Origin: JBEKYD01 sp049509915
GTDB taxonomy: Bacteria; Acidobacteriota; Terriglobia; Bryobacterales; Bryobacteraceae
Assembly: GCA_049509915.1 (NCBI GenBank)
Contig: JBEKZL010000002.1
Span: forward strand, 1 to 64,000
Reading direction: 5' to 3'
DNA length: 64,000 nt
Under the pieces are notes generated by a model that was given only the letters and a program-made list of their open reading frames with translations, was not told where the DNA came from and did no database searches. Positions 41,568 through 49,908 of this stretch are shown in pieces. Both the position numbers and the translations under genes were made by a program. Each line of letters begins with the position of its first letter. Positions within the stretch are counted from its first letter, which is position 1.

Positions 41568-43376
41568 TCAGGCGGCGACGGGTATACGTAGAGTAAACGT
41601 CGTTCCCTTTCCCGGCTGGCTGGAAAACTCGATTGTACCATCGTGCAATTGCACCATCCGGAAAGTCATTGCCAGGCCGATGCCGGAGCCTTTTTCCTTG
41701 GTAGTGAAATACAACCGAAAGATCTTTTCGCTCAATGCCGGCGGAATTCCCGGACCGCTGTCGGAAATCCGGATCTCGGCGGTGGTGGCCGAGGAGTGGC
41801 ACGCCAGCCGCAATTCGCCCCCCTGCGGCATGGCCTCGATGGCGTTCACCACCACATTCAGCACAGCCTGTTTGAAAAGGTCACGATCGACCCGCACCGG
41901 CGCGCCGCCGGAATCGTCTTCCAGCATCACGCGAATCCCGGCCGCCTCGGCCTGCGGCCGCGCCAGCGCCACCATCTCCTCCAGCAGCTCGCTGACTGGC
42001 AGCGTCGTCATTGACAGCTCCACCGGCCGGGTAAAATCCAGAAAGGTCTTCACCACCCGGTCCAGCCGCGCGATCTCGCTCGAGATGATGTCGATCTGCG
42101 GCTCGATCGCCGTGTCTCCACGGGCCAGCTTGGCCCGCGCCACCTCCACGTGCAGCAGCATGGCATTCAGCGGGTTCTTCACTTCGTGCGCCACGCCGCC
42201 CGATACCCGGCTTAACGCCGCCAGCCGGTCGGCGGTTTGCAATTCGCGCCCCAACTGGCGCCGCGCTTCGGCGTCGCGCAGCCGCACCACCAGGCCGGAG
42301 CCCCGCGGCGCGGTTTCGAGCAAATCCACCGAGAGCAGCACCGCCGGCATACCGCTCGATGCGTCCCCCAAAGACGCTGCCGCCACCCGCCGGTTGCGAA
42401 GCGGGCGCCCGGTGTGCGCCGCCTGCCCGACGATCAACCCCAACGCCGTCGTGTCCGGAAACACCTCGCCCACCCCCAGCCCCACCAGTTCCCCGCGCCC
42501 GCGGCCGACGAATTTCTCCACCGTGCCGGACGCGAAAATCAGACGGTTCTCGCGGTTGAAGATGAACACCGCTTCTTCCAGGTCCGCCAACAGCCGGTCC
42601 AGGTTACCGCGCAGGTCGGATACTTCGTACTGAGCCCCGCGCAATCGCTGGCTCAGAATGTCCACGTTGGAAGCCATGATCGAGACTTCGTCGTTCGCCC
42701 GCCGCTCGCGCGCCGCCTCGGCGGGTTCGTATTTGCCGCTGGCAACCAGCTCCAACTGCCGCCGCAGACGCCCGAGGGGGCGCAGTGCCACGGCCGAAAA
42801 CAGCATGGTCACGATGGCCGCCCCCGCCACCGACAACAGGTCGAACTTGAAATTGCGCTCTAAGCGCGGCAAAATGTCGCTGCTGATCAGCGCCGGGTGA
42901 ATCACTACCCGCACATAGATCGTCGGCGGGCTCAGGGTTCTCTCCAACTGGTAAAAGTTCGCCTTGGCATTCAGCATCTCCAGCTTGCCGTACCAGCCCG
43001 TATCCGTCACCACGGATTGAAAACTGGCGTAGCGGGGCATAATCTTTCCGACGTTCTCGGCGATGCTGTCGGCCAGGATTCGGTCGTTCTCGCTTGCCAC
43101 GGCGATCTCCAAAATCGCGCTCGCCTTTGCCATATTGTCGCGCAGCATGTTCGCCAGGTCCGGATCTTGCAAGGCTTGGTCAAGAGGGGTCGAGAGCTGC
43201 CGGTTCAGCGAGTTCTTCACCATGTCGGTGGCGAAGATGCACACGCTCGAGGCGCGGTCCAGCGTAGATTGAAACTGCACTTGCAGTTCTTCGGCCAGGT
43301 CGACCGCCGAAAGAAATGCCACCATCAGGACGTTCACCAACGCAAACGCGAGTGTCAGCCTGAGGCGGAGATTCAT
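41568..43376 (-). CDS. Sensor histidine kinase (HAMP-PAS-HisKA-HATPase)
   Basis: The 602-residue protein has TM1 (LTLAFALVNVLMVAFLSAVD), a periplasmic sensor of about 150 residues, and TM2 (LLSVAGAAIVTMLFSAVALR). HAMP (RPLGRLRRQLELVASGKYEP) and a PAS domain (LDRLLADLEEAVFIFNRENR) follow. The H-box is RVSGGVAHEVKNPLNAMLLH (near residue 395), then N-box FKQAVLNVVVNAIEAMPQGG, G1 ISDSGPGIP and G2 KGSGIGLAMTF. It autophosphorylates on the H-box His. No response regulator is adjacent, so it is an orphan. The signal is unknown. Confidence 0.9.
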   Translation of the reverse strand: MNLRLRLTLAFALVNVLMVAFLSAVDLAEELQVQFQSTLDRASSVCIFATDMVKNSLNRQLSTPLDQALQDPDLANMLRDNMAKASAILEIAVASENDRILADSIAENVGKIMPRYASFQSVVTDTGWYGKLEMLNAKANFYQLERTLSPPTIYVRVVIHPALISSDILPRLERNFKFDLLSVAGAAIVTMLFSAVALRPLGRLRRQLELVASGKYEPAEAARERRANDEVSIMASNVDILSQRLRGAQYEVSDLRGNLDRLLADLEEAVFIFNRENRLIFASGTVEKFVGRGRGELVGLGVGEVFPDTTALGLIVGQAAHTGRPLRNRRVAAASLGDASSGMPAVLLSVDLLETAPRGSGLVVRLRDAEARRQLGRELQTADRLAALSRVSGGVAHEVKNPLNAMLLHVEVARAKLARGDTAIEPQIDIISSEIARLDRVVKTFLDFTRPVELSMTTLPVSELLEEMVALARPQAEAAGIRVMLEDDSGGAPVRVDRDLFKQAVLNVVVNAIEAMPQGGELRLACHSSATTAEIRISDSGPGIPPALSEKIFRLYFTTKEKGSGIGLAMTFRMVQLHDGTIEFSSQPGKGTTFTLRIPVAA

Positions 43377-43379
43377 GGC

Positions 43380-44351
43380 TTACGAGACCGCGAGCAGCAG
43401 CTTGCCGGCGGTGTGGCGCCCTTCCAGGTCGCGGTGCGCCTGGGCCGCTTCGGCCAACGGGTAGGAGCGGTCGATGCGCAGCTTCAGCTTACCCGCGCCG
43501 ATCCAGTTCAGCACGTCCGTGGCGCGCCAGAGCAGCTCGTCGCGCGTGGCCACGTGGTGCCCCAGGCTGGGCCGGGTCACGAATAGCGAGCCCCTGGCGT
43601 TCAAAATGTTCAGATCCACCGGCGGCACCGGACCGCTGGATTGGCCGAATAAAGCCAGCAATCCGCGCGGGCGCAACGAGCCCAGGCTCTTTTGAAAGGT
43701 GGATTGCCCCACCGAGTCGTACACCACGTCAACGCCCCGCCCGGCGGTGAGGCGCTTCACCTCGGCTTCAAAATCCTGTTCGGTATAAAGAATGGTGTCG
43801 TCGGCGCCGTGCTCGCGCGCGATAGCCGCCTTGGCGGGGGTGGAAACGGTGCCGAATACCCGCGCTTCCGCCAGCTTGGCCATCTGCACCACCAGGCCGC
43901 CAGCCCCGCCCGCCGCGGCGTGCACCAGGCAGGTTTCGCCGCGTTTCAGCGGATAGGTGGAGTGGGTCAGATAGTGGGCCGTCATGCCCTGCAGCATGGC
44001 CGCGGCGCCGGTTCGAAAGTCCACCGCGTCGGGCAGCTTCACCAGCATGGCTGCCGGCACCGCCGCGTACTCGGCGTAAGAACCGCGCGCCATGGCGTAA
44101 GCCACGCGGTCCCCAACCGCTACCTCGGCTACATCCGGACCGACGGCTTCCACCGTGCCCGCGGCTTCGTTGCCGAGCGCAATCGGCCGCTCGGCTTTGT
44201 ATAGCCCGGTGCGGAAGTAAACGTCGATGAAGTTCACTCCGCTGACTGCAATCCGCACCAGCGCCTGTCCGGGGCCCGGTTCAGGCGTTGGCACGTCCAC
44301 CAACTGCATGCTCTCCGGGCCGCCCGGCTCGAAGACTCGAATGGCTTTCAT
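43380..44351 (-). CDS. Quinone oxidoreductase (zeta-crystallin-like MDR)
   Basis: The 323-residue medium-chain reductase shows GGPESMQLVDVPTPEPGPGQ, VSGVNFIDVYFRTGLY, ALGNEAAGTVEAVGPDV, and the NADPH-binding VHAAAGGAGGLVVQMAKLAE. The FIDVYFRTG block is typical of NADPH:quinone reductases of the Qor type. No zinc-ligand cysteines are present, as expected. It reduces quinones or related enones in the cytoplasm. Start ATG 44351 overlaps the stop of the upstream membrane-protein gene (ATGA), so they are coupled. Confidence 0.9.
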   Translation of the reverse strand: MKAIRVFEPGGPESMQLVDVPTPEPGPGQALVRIAVSGVNFIDVYFRTGLYKAERPIALGNEAAGTVEAVGPDVAEVAVGDRVAYAMARGSYAEYAAVPAAMLVKLPDAVDFRTGAAAMLQGMTAHYLTHSTYPLKRGETCLVHAAAGGAGGLVVQMAKLAEARVFGTVSTPAKAAIAREHGADDTILYTEQDFEAEVKRLTAGRGVDVVYDSVGQSTFQKSLGSLRPRGLLALFGQSSGPVPPVDLNILNARGSLFVTRPSLGHHVATRDELLWRATDVLNWIGAGKLKLRIDRSYPLAEAAQAHRDLEGRHTAGKLLLAVS

Positions 44352-44914
44352 ACTTGCCTCCCGCGCAATATTCGCCGCCCGTGTACCAGGCCGGCATAGA
44401 GTAACAGGTACAGAAAAGTGAACGGGAACGAAATCACCTGGGCCAGCATGCGTACGGCGCCGGCTTCGGCCAGGCCGGCGCGCATCAGCACGAACTGGCG
44501 GATCAAGCCGAAGTGCAGCCGATCGAGCCAGAAGTAGTCGCCGTTCTCATTGATGACGAAGACTTTGGCCGGAATCCGCAGCGCCAGCGCCCATTTCCAC
44601 TTGGTCATCAGCGGCTCGGCGGAACATACGATTCCCAGCAGCGCATATCGGTTGGCCCGCAGCAGCCGGTAGAGCCGTGCGCGCCCTTGCCGCCCACGGT
44701 AATCCGCCACGCGATAGATCCTGGTGGTGGCGGGGTCGAATCCGGCCGGGAGTGCCGCGAAGCACGACACCAGGTCGATCGGGACATCCGGTCCCCAAGT
44801 CCGCCGCAACCCGCCGATCACCCGCTCGACAATCCCGCGCGACCCGCTCTCCACCAGCAGGATCGAGGTAGGTTCCGGCAACCGGCCCGTGATGAAGTAA
44901 CGCACTTCTATCAA
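44348..44914 (-). CDS. Unknown protein with C-terminal membrane segment
   Basis: The 188-residue protein starts MIEVRYFITGRLPEPTSILL and continues VESGSRGIVERVIGGLRRTW, VDYRGRQGR-like basic segments and SAEPLMTKWKWALALRIPAK. Near the end is a hydrophobic stretch (MLAQVISFPFTFLYLLLYAG), so it is probably membrane-attached. The pattern VFVINENGDYFWLDRLHFGL suggests a glycosyltransferase-like Rossmann fragment, but no catalytic motif is certain. Its stop overlaps the start of the quinone oxidoreductase (ATGA). I do not recognise the family. Confidence 0.55.
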   Translation of the reverse strand: MIEVRYFITGRLPEPTSILLVESGSRGIVERVIGGLRRTWGPDVPIDLVSCFAALPAGFDPATTRIYRVADYRGRQGRARLYRLLRANRYALLGIVCSAEPLMTKWKWALALRIPAKVFVINENGDYFWLDRLHFGLIRQFVLMRAGLAEAGAVRMLAQVISFPFTFLYLLLYAGLVHGRRILRGRQV

Positions 44915-45060
44915 TATAGCGTGAGGGGCCGTGGTCGCCGTATGGGACCGTAGGCGCGAAGCTCAAGGAGAGCCCAATTGTCGCCGAATGGGGTCCCCCT
45001 CGGCTCGCACCGTGGCTGCCCAACGTGCATTCATTCCGGATTTTGGCAATACTGAGGACG

Positions 45061-45855
45061 ATGCCTGTAAAGCTGGATGTTCGCTCGTTCGTCCCCGAAA
45101 TCAAGGAGCTGCAGACTCTATGGGCCAGTCGCGTTATTGACCGACTTAGCAGCAAGACGCCGGACCTTCGGTTGCTGGTGTGTCTTGATAGGGAAGATGC
45201 CCACCTGCTTGTCCCCGAGCGTGATACGCGCGGCTTCTTCCAGCCTAGCGACCGCTACTATTATCAAACCCTGCCTTGGCCTGAATACCTGGCGAGGGAG
45301 CTCAAAACCATAAGAAATACTGGACATCAGGCGGCATACAACTATGATTGCGTTATATACGTGCCGAACCGGACCTGCGAACGCGAGGAGAGCCTCACTA
45401 TGACCCTTGCGCACGAGATGACGCACTTCATTCAGTTCGGATCGCAATGGCGTACATGGGCGTGGAATTCCGTTGCCACGAACTTGAGGAAAGAAACCAT
45501 CCTCGCTAAGCGTCTCGCCTGGAAGGACATCCCGATCGAGTTTGAGGCAAGGCTCATTGCAAAGCGGATCAGCGAGGAATTGCTCGGTCCGCGAGGAACG
45601 GCCGAATACGTCGAGTCCAGGATCGAGGAGAACGTGAACGACCGCGATGTGGCGGACTGGAAATTCATCAAGGGCCTCGATCCGCGAGGCATCTGCAACA
45701 CTGTCGACATGACTAAAGCGCTTTACCGCCGGCTGGCGGACATCAGGGACAAGCTGCTGAGGTCGCTTGACGAAAAGAAGGTGCGCTTCCCCGACTTCCG
45801 CCAGCTGGATCTGAGTGAGATGCTGCCCGATAGGGCGAATGGCGCCACGGTCTAG
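45061..45855 (+). CDS. Putative zinc metallopeptidase of unknown family
   Basis: The ATG at 45061 (GAGG just upstream) begins MPVKLDVRSFVPEIKEL; an in-frame ATG at 45025 is less likely. An HExxH zinc site lies near residues 118-122 in LTMTLAHEMTHFIQFGSQWR. About 50 residues on, IPIEFEARLIAKRISEEL could supply the third ligand (Glu), as in gluzincins. The rest is soluble, about 264 residues, with no signal peptide or membrane segment. The gene is visibly less GC-rich than surrounding genes and stands alone, convergent with the DUF2971 gene. No substrate can be inferred; it may belong to a mobile or defence-related island. Confidence 0.6.
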   Translation: MPVKLDVRSFVPEIKELQTLWASRVIDRLSSKTPDLRLLVCLDREDAHLLVPERDTRGFFQPSDRYYYQTLPWPEYLARELKTIRNTGHQAAYNYDCVIYVPNRTCEREESLTMTLAHEMTHFIQFGSQWRTWAWNSVATNLRKETILAKRLAWKDIPIEFEARLIAKRISEELLGPRGTAEYVESRIEENVNDRDVADWKFIKGLDPRGICNTVDMTKALYRRLADIRDKLLRSLDEKKVRFPDFRQLDLSEMLPDRANGATV

Positions 45856-45948
45856 ACAGCGGCAACCAAGTTCACGCCTCTTCGGCAGGGAGCCATTCCG
45901 CGAAGGCGAAATTCGGGACAGTGGGGGCGGAACAATACTGACACTCAT

Positions 45949-46849
45949 CTAGGGGCACCCTGACGCGCTTGGCCGAATCACTACCGAGCTTAACCCGGCA
46001 TCTCTCAACAGGAGGCGGATGGCGCCCTGATCTGAGCTGAAATGCGGGGCCAGCACGACCTCCGTGACGATGTCGGCCGTGCAGATCGGCAGTTCAAAGC
46101 AGCAGACGCCGTCGGGCCTCGTGAAGGATCCAAACCCCTTTTGGCCCTCTTTCTGAATAACCAATATTCGCCACTCTTGCTGATCGCTCCAATACTTGGA
46201 CTTCACGCTTTGCGTCAAACTGGCCAGATACTTGTTCGCGTGGCTCCGAATTTCATGAACCATTTGATCCTTGCAGCTCTTGGAGGCTAAGCGGCGCAGC
46301 TCGACCACCTTCTCGCCCTCGAAGAACTCTCGAACCATCTCCTGCTGGCGTGGGAGTTCGTAGTTCATGGGGAAAAGTGCGATCTTCCTTGCGCGGCACC
46401 ATTCGTCGAGACCGCGCTGGTCAAAGCCAATCGCATACCCCGTGCAGCTAGCATATTTCTCCCACTGGCTCGGAAGTTCCGCGGTCGCTGAGAAGCAGGC
46501 TACGTGTGTGCACCAGGTCCTCCACACGTCCCTGACGACCTCTGGCGACGCCACGGCTCGAAGGTAGTACCTTGTATCCCCGTTTTCGTCCCTTTCATCC
46601 ACGACTGGTCTGATCACCTCCGTGAATGCGTACTTAATCTCGGTCCGATCATCCATACACAGCACGTCGGAGGCCCACAGCTTTCCGGAGCGCACTATCT
46701 TGCAGAACGCGTCGTGCTTGCAGTAGTGGTACAAAAGTTGTTGGCGGCCCTGGCACTTCGACGTACTTCTTCCAGATGGCCTCGTATCGTCTATTGAGAG
46801 CGGCGATTACAGCTTCGGTCGAGCCGTAACGTCGTCGCGGCTTGCTCAT
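45949..46849 (-). CDS. DUF2971 protein, interrupted by a one-base frameshift
   Basis: The frame from 46734 reads YHYCKHDAFCKIVRSGKLWA, SDVLCMDDRTEIKYAF, TWCTHVACFSATAELPSQWE and KYWSDQQEWRILVIQKEGQ, the DUF2971 pattern. It lacks the usual N-terminus and would begin at a TTG inside AACTTTTGTAC. A second frame from ATG 46849 (MSKPRRRYGSTEAVIAALNR, then KKYVEVPGPPTT) ends exactly there, and deleting one T from TTTT (A-run 46733-46736) joins them as GPPTTLYHYCK. The single protein would be about 299 residues. DUF2971 genes often occur in defence or mobile islands; their role is unknown. Confidence 0.7.
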
Positions 46850-47018
46850 ACTGAAAGTTTCTCTCGAAAACGTCAACGGCGCTCTGAGGGGGCGCAGGGG
46901 TTGCTGTCCCTGGCTACCTATAGCCTTGCCGGACGCGGTCAGCACGTTTGGTTGATGCCGAATAACGGCGAACCAACAAGGAACGCCGGGATGCGCGATA
47001 ATCAAGGAAGGAATCACC

Positions 47019-47291
47019 ATGATTCATCAGGCAAGGGAGCTGTCCCCGGCGCAGCGAGCGGCCGCCGAACTGCTGCTCGGCCGTCCGCTTGACGACAGCG
47101 AGTCGATCAGCGTGCAGGCGTTCGATCCCGTCCCGGTTTCCGAGCAACGGCGGCGCGAAGTGTCGGGGGAACTCCGAAGGTTGTTCAGCGAAGTGGACCT
47201 GCACCTGCGGCCGGCTACAAGCGACGAAGCTGAGGAAATATTCACAGAGGCGATGCGGAGCAGCCGGCCGCAGTATCGCACTCACCGTTGA
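47019..47291 (+). CDS. Putative antitoxin of the PIN module
   Basis: The ATG at 47019 follows a good AAGGAAGG. The 90-residue product (MIHQARELSPAQRAAAELLL, VQAFDPVPVSEQRRREVSGE, LHLRPATSDEAEEIFTEAMR) is small, charged and helical, with no known domain visible. Its TGA overlaps the start TTG of the PIN gene (TTGA), which is the usual architecture of toxin-antitoxin pairs, antitoxin first. The antitoxin role is inferred from that position, not from a motif. Residues 20-50 might form the DNA-binding part. Confidence 0.65.
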   Translation: MIHQARELSPAQRAAAELLLGRPLDDSESISVQAFDPVPVSEQRRREVSGELRRLFSEVDLHLRPATSDEAEEIFTEAMRSSRPQYRTHR

Positions 47292-47722
47292 AGATCACCC
47301 TGGATTCGACGATCCTTGTCAGGGCTTTTACCGACACCGGAGGTCTTGCCCGGCGTCTGCTGTCCACGATCCTGGATGGGAATCACGGTCTCGTTTTGTC
47401 GAGCGAGATACTCGCAGAAACATCAAGGGTCCTCCGCTATCCCAGGATGCAGTCGCGGCACGGAATGTCTGAAGGCAGGATCTACGAGTACATTATGTTC
47501 CTTCAAGCGGCGGCGATGATGGTCCGCCCCGATCCGATGCTGGTTGCGCCGATTCGGGACCCGAACGATATTGTTGTCCTCCAAACGGCGATGATTGGGG
47601 GCGCCGACGCAATCTGCACCACGGACGGGGATTTCTTCACTCCTCCTGCAGCGGCATTTCTCCAATCGCTCAATATCCTGGTGTTCACCGACGCGGAACT
47701 GATGCAACGTCTGCGCTCCTGA
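47288..47722 (+). CDS. PIN-domain toxin (COG1569-type)
   Basis: The 144-residue protein shows the acidic PIN residues: D6 in MKITLDSTILVRAF, E40 and E44 in LVLSSEILAETSRVL, D91/D94 in IRDPNDIVVLQTAMIGGADA and D113/D115 in ICTTDGDFFTPPA. This branch of predicted nucleases is a frequent toxin in bacterial toxin-antitoxin modules and would cut RNA using Mg2+. It starts at a TTG overlapping the upstream gene's stop. The final segment LNILVFTDAELMQRL is typical. The gene looks intact. Confidence 0.8.
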   Translation: MKITLDSTILVRAFTDTGGLARRLLSTILDGNHGLVLSSEILAETSRVLRYPRMQSRHGMSEGRIYEYIMFLQAAAMMVRPDPMLVAPIRDPNDIVVLQTAMIGGADAICTTDGDFFTPPAAAFLQSLNILVFTDAELMQRLRS

Positions 47723-47950
47723 CTCCCGCGACAACGACGACCCGATCCCGATTGAGGAACCAAGTCTGGTCCGATGACCGCTCGAACCGGGATCACGCAA
47801 CGCAGCGTCCAAGTAAAGGTCCCGTGAACAGAAACCCAGCCCTTCGGTTCATGCTTCCGCTCGGCGTGGCCAGCCTCTTCGCCGATGCTGCCTACGAAGG
47901 ATCCCGTTTTCCCTGAGAGCTGCGCGAGAATAGAGCGGAGCGAGACTCTT

Positions 47951-48499
47951 ATGCCACGCTATTTTGCTTTCCTCCGTGCCATCAATGTGGGTGGGCACCA
48001 CCTGGTCAAAATGGAAGCCCTGCGCGGGCACTTCGAGGACCTGGGATTTGCCGCGGTGGAGACTTTCATCGCCAGCGGCAACGTGATCTTCCAGGCGAAA
48101 TCGGCCAAGTCCGCGAACTTGGAACGTAAGATCGAGCGGCACCTGGAACGGGTCTTGGGACATCCGGTAGCGACCTTTCTGCGGACGGAGTCCGAACTGG
48201 CTGCGATCCACACCCACGCGGTGGATGGGCTCGAAGGCGCACCCGTGCCCAATATCGGTTTTCTGGCCGCGCCCATCGGCGGCCAAGCCCGGGCGGCGCT
48301 GGAGGCGCTGCGGACACCCACCGACGAGTTTCACCTCCATGGCCGGGAAATGTACTGGCTGTGCCGCACCCGCCAAAGCGAATCGACCGTCACCATTGCC
48401 CGGCTGGAACGCGCCATTGAGGCCAAGATTACGTTTCGGGGCGCCGGCACGGTGGCCAGGCTGGCGGCCAGGTACAGATTGACCGGTACGTGTGCGTGA
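47951..48499 (+). CDS. DUF1697 protein
   Basis: ATG at 47951 gives MPRYFAFLRAINVGGHHLVK, the defining start of DUF1697, followed by LRGHFEDLGFAAVETFIASG, NVIFQAKSAKSANLERKIER and EMYWLCRTRQSES. The 182-residue length is normal. The family has a two-subdomain alpha/beta fold; its function is unknown although it is widespread. An in-frame extension upstream to 47885 is rejected because the family always begins at this Met. It is monocistronic. Confidence 0.9.
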   Translation: MPRYFAFLRAINVGGHHLVKMEALRGHFEDLGFAAVETFIASGNVIFQAKSAKSANLERKIERHLERVLGHPVATFLRTESELAAIHTHAVDGLEGAPVPNIGFLAAPIGGQARAALEALRTPTDEFHLHGREMYWLCRTRQSESTVTIARLERAIEAKITFRGAGTVARLAARYRLTGTCA

Positions 48500-48739
48500 C
48501 GCCGTTGTGCATTGTTGTGCACGTAGCGAGGACTTCCAGCCCCAAGGCCGCCGCGTGGCATCGCGCGCCCAGGCGCCCTCGCGTGTCATCATCCTCTCAC
48601 CGCTGCAAGCGGTAACGAAGGCACCCAGCTGTTGAAAATAAATGCCGTCAGCAGCAGTCGACCGCGCGGACGATCCCAAGACCCACCCAGGCCCCATTCT
48701 CGCCGGCGGGCGGCTAAAAATAGTGAAGCACGGCAGTAA

Positions 48740-48930
48740 GATCCCCGCCTCCGGGACCAGGTGGTGGCGCGCTACCGCAAGCTGGATCTTCCGGGCTACT
48801 GTGCGGCCTGAACGCCGAACTGACCCCGCACTTCGCCTCTGTCGGAAAGCCGGCGGGCGTCACCATGTCTTATCCCAAGGACTATGTGAAGCAGCAACTT
48901 AGCTACGCCGCCATGTACGGGGTACAATAG
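48740..48930 (+). pseudogene. Remnant of an unidentified protein with a frameshift
   Basis: One frame reads RLRDQVVARYRKLDLPGYCA and ends at a TGA near 48807. Another continues LNAELTPHFASVGKPAGVTM, then SYPKDYVKQQLSYAAMYGVQ to the TAG at 48930. Joined, they read as the tail of one compact protein. No start codon, Shine-Dalgarno or full-length domain is present, so it is probably a degraded gene. The preceding 240 bases from 48500 show nothing I recognise. Confidence 0.3.
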
Positions 48931-48939
48931 CATTGGTCG

Positions 48940-49908
48940 ATGGCCGCCCAGCTCCAAGCCGCGCCGGATCTCCCCGACTTAGTCGACTTGCGCCAACTTA
49001 CGGCGCACGATCTGGAGCCGGTCCTGCGCGAGGAGATCGCTTCCTGGCACGAGGGGCTGGAGTGGGACTTCCAGAAGTCGGCCGATCTGGTGCGCCGCTT
49101 CGTCGACGGGCGCGCTCTGAGCGGCGTGGCGTTGCGCATTCGCGGCAGCGTGGCCGGCTACCTCTATTACGTTCTCGAAGACAGGAAAGGCCTGATCGGC
49201 GACCTGTACATCTTGCGCGAGCACCGCACCGTGCCCCGCGAGGACCTGCTTCTCGCGACCGCCGTTGGGGCCATGATTTCGAGCCGCGCGGTAACCCGCA
49301 TCGAAGCCCAGATCCTGATGCTGGACAACGCGCCCGCGCGGCAAGTCCCGCACGGCCCGTTTGCCGGCGTATTCAAGCGGAATTTCATGCGCTTGGATCT
49401 TCTTCAGCCCGCCCTTCCGGCGCCCGTCGCGGCGCGTCCCGTCCGTTTCGGAGTCTTTTCCGACCACGACCAGGAAGCCGCCGCTCAACTCATCGCCGAT
49501 GCCTACCGCGGCCATATCGATAGCCGCATCAACGATCAGTACCGCAGCCTTTCCGGCGCCCGCGCTTTTCTGTTCAACATCGTGCAATACCCCGGCTGCG
49601 GGTCTTTCTTCCGTCCCGCCTCTTTTGCGGCATTCGATGGCGCCGGCCGTTTGTGCGGAATCTCTCTGGCCAGCCTGGTGGCCCCGGAATCCGGCCATCT
49701 CACCCAAATCTGCGTCCTGCCCGAGTATCGCGGCGCCGGAATCGGCCGCGCTCTGATCGCCAGGTCGCTGGCCCGCCTCGGCGAGATGGGCTGCCGTTCC
49801 GCCAGTCTCACCGTCACCGCCGCCAATCAGGGGGCCGTCGCGCTCTACCAGCGTATCGGCTTCCGCGTAGTGCGCCGTTTCCCCGCGTTCGCATGGGAGG
49901 GGTTTTAG
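48940..49908 (+). CDS. Tandem GNAT-domain acetyltransferase-like protein
   Basis: The 322-residue protein seems to contain two GNAT folds. Residues 15-150 (LPDLVDLRQLTAHDLEPVLR, VAGYLYYVLEDRKGLIGDLY) form a degenerate first unit. Residues 165-320 form a second with ICVLPEYRGAGIGRALIARS, the acetyl-CoA P-loop (RGAGIG), and LTVTAANQGAVALYQRIGFR. Such tandem proteins resemble mycothiol synthase and other bipartite acetyltransferases, so the first half may be structural. It is cytoplasmic. The GT2 gene begins inside its last codons, implying coupling. The substrate is unknown. Confidence 0.8.
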   Translation: MAAQLQAAPDLPDLVDLRQLTAHDLEPVLREEIASWHEGLEWDFQKSADLVRRFVDGRALSGVALRIRGSVAGYLYYVLEDRKGLIGDLYILREHRTVPREDLLLATAVGAMISSRAVTRIEAQILMLDNAPARQVPHGPFAGVFKRNFMRLDLLQPALPAPVAARPVRFGVFSDHDQEAAAQLIADAYRGHIDSRINDQYRSLSGARAFLFNIVQYPGCGSFFRPASFAAFDGAGRLCGISLASLVAPESGHLTQICVLPEYRGAGIGRALIARSLARLGEMGCRSASLTVTAANQGAVALYQRIGFRVVRRFPAFAWEGF

